Assembly: GCA_014800895.1 (NCBI GenBank)
Contig: JAAVFG010000037.1
Span: 1-64,000, forward strand
Direction: 5' to 3'
DNA from: Bacteroidales bacterium
GTDB taxonomy: Bacteria > Bacteroidota > Bacteroidia > Bacteroidales > Muribaculaceae
Length of the DNA stretch: 64,000 bases
Shown here: positions 63,439-64,000 of the stretch, one piece after another
Layout of the letters: every line of letters begins with the position of its first letter
Position numbering within the stretch: position 1 is the stretch's first letter
Notes under the pieces: generated by a model
What the model saw: the letters and a program-made list of their open reading frames with translations, nothing else
Told to the model about the DNA's origin: nothing
The model's database searches: none
Made by a program: the position numbers and the translations under genes

Positions 63439-63571
63439 CTTTACTATGGATTAGTTTTACTTTTTGGAGCTTTTTTGAATAAATTTTATATAGTCTAAAC
63501 AAATAATTGGTAAAAAAGGCGTATTAGTGAGCAAATTTTCCATAAAATTAGTTTAAACCGGATTAAAGATT

Positions 63572-63579
63572 TATCTTTG
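63572..63579 (+). promoter_or_regulatory. -7 element upstream of the DUF4493 lipoprotein gene
   Basis: TATCTTTG, an exact -7 match. TTAG at 63548-63551 is 20 nt upstream and may be a poor -33. The start near 63583 gives a leader of about 116 nt, with a small hairpin CCTGT-N9-ACAGG. Confidence 0.5.
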
Positions 63580-63698
63580 TATCCGGAAAAGTCAGCATAG
63601 CCGGCTTCTCCCGTTTTTTTTGACCTGTAAAGCTTGCACAGGTTTAAATCAAGATTGAAACATAGATAGAAACTAACACTTAACCTTCTACAAAAGAT

Positions 63699-64000
63699 AT
63701 GAATAGATTTACCTCAGGAGTCTTCTTGTCGCTTGGACTCGGACTGTTGGCGTCATGCTCAGGAGAGGATGGATTCCATCAGGGCGGTCCTGACGGGAAA
63801 GTTCTGCTTGAGCTCTCCACAGATGCGCGGGTGCTTATGAATACCCGTGCGGACGACACAAAAGTGAGTGTCGTGCCCGAAGCGGGCGATTTCGCCATCG
63901 CTATGGAAAAACAGGATGGTTCTTTCTCTAAGAAATTTACTAATGTCGACCTCTTCAACCGTGAGGAGGGTTTCCCTATCGGTACATATACTCTCTCCGC
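63699..64000 (+). CDS. N-terminal part of a DUF4493-like lipoprotein (partial, cut by window edge)
   Basis: ATG 63699 opens a frame that runs out of the window after about 100 residues. It has a lipoprotein signal with lipobox LLASCSG (Cys23) and an acidic linker. The segment DGKVLLELSTDARVLMNTRAD follows, and then GDFAIAMEKQDGSFSKKFTNV. This pattern is typical of DUF4493 surface lipoproteins of Bacteroidales that stand near fimbriae-like or carbohydrate-related genes. The rest is not visible, so the family assignment is provisional. Confidence 0.6.
   Translation, partial: MNRFTSGVFLSLGLGLLASCSGEDGFHQGGPDGKVLLELSTDARVLMNTRADDTKVSVVPEAGDFAIAMEKQDGSFSKKFTNVDLFNREEGFPIGTYTLS

Overview
This 64 kb window is chromosomal DNA of a Bacteroidales bacterium, most likely a gut Muribaculaceae-type genome (family level is inference). 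The evidence is the gene set: TamB paired with a TamA/BamA-like lipoprotein (TamL), M49 dipeptidyl peptidase III, DUF4922, DUF4923 and DUF4493 proteins, a C10 streptopain-like protease, FatA-type thioesterase, class I fumarase and a Bacteroidales-type OmpA. Many intergenic regions also carry the Bacteroidetes primary-sigma promoter (TTTG, 19-21 nt, TAnnTTTG). No tRNA, rRNA or replication origin is visible.

Layout. 1-302: start of an outer-membrane receptor-like gene (cut by the window edge). 460-8346 (minus): tamB-tamL-lipoprotein envelope operon. 8717-15996 (minus): a long probable operon, degenerate LytM/M23 protein, dxr, rseP, RlmI-like methyltransferase, DPP III and an AlkD-like HEAT protein. 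16404-19175 (plus): a highly expressed OmpA protein and gdhA. 19266-23278 (minus): Fur-family regulator with a zinc/cadmium P-type ATPase, acyl-ACP thioesterase and HAD phosphatase. 23463-30769 (minus genes): a type II-C CRISPR-Cas system in which msrAB and ferritin lie between the tracrRNA gene and the array; the order is tracrRNA, msrAB, ferritin, four-repeat array, cas2, cas1, cas9. 31012-41895 (minus): Rpn-like PD-(D/E)XK transposase protein, a second TamL-like protein, AmpG-like permease, HIT-like DUF4922 protein, GT2 glycosyltransferase and a large amidase with a golvesin-type insert. 42105-51959 (plus): fumarase, lepA, bcp, nhaA, a DUF1703 ATPase/nuclease and a C10 protease. 52111-61880 (minus): dnaB, menA, ADP-ribosylglycohydrolase, tadA, ispH, cmk, glgB with a histone-H1-like tail, and an OLD-like ATPase/TOPRIM (DUF4435) protein. 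61975-64000: ribE (plus), a DUF4923 protein (minus) and the start of a DUF4493 lipoprotein (plus, cut by the edge).

How genes work together. The cas9-cas1-cas2 genes overlap and form one operon; with the tracrRNA and array they make an apparently complete type II-C system. Each 47-nt repeat contains a Bacteroidetes promoter, so every spacer could be transcribed on its own. dxr and ispH are both MEP-pathway enzymes, and menA consumes the polyprenyl product. Ferritin, msrAB and bcp deal with iron and oxidants. The Fur-family regulator and P-type ATPase form a metal-efflux unit with a dyad-rich promoter. AmpG, the amidase, the M23-like protein, the two TamL proteins and TamB concern the cell envelope.

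The observations most worth checking are the displaced tracrRNA, the repeat-embedded promoters and inverted array polarity, a short dispersed motif near 3' ends of minus-strand genes, a cluster of three hairpins between cmk and glgB, the H1-like tail on GlgB, the OLD/DUF4435 protein, and a GTG start almost at the predicted transcription start.
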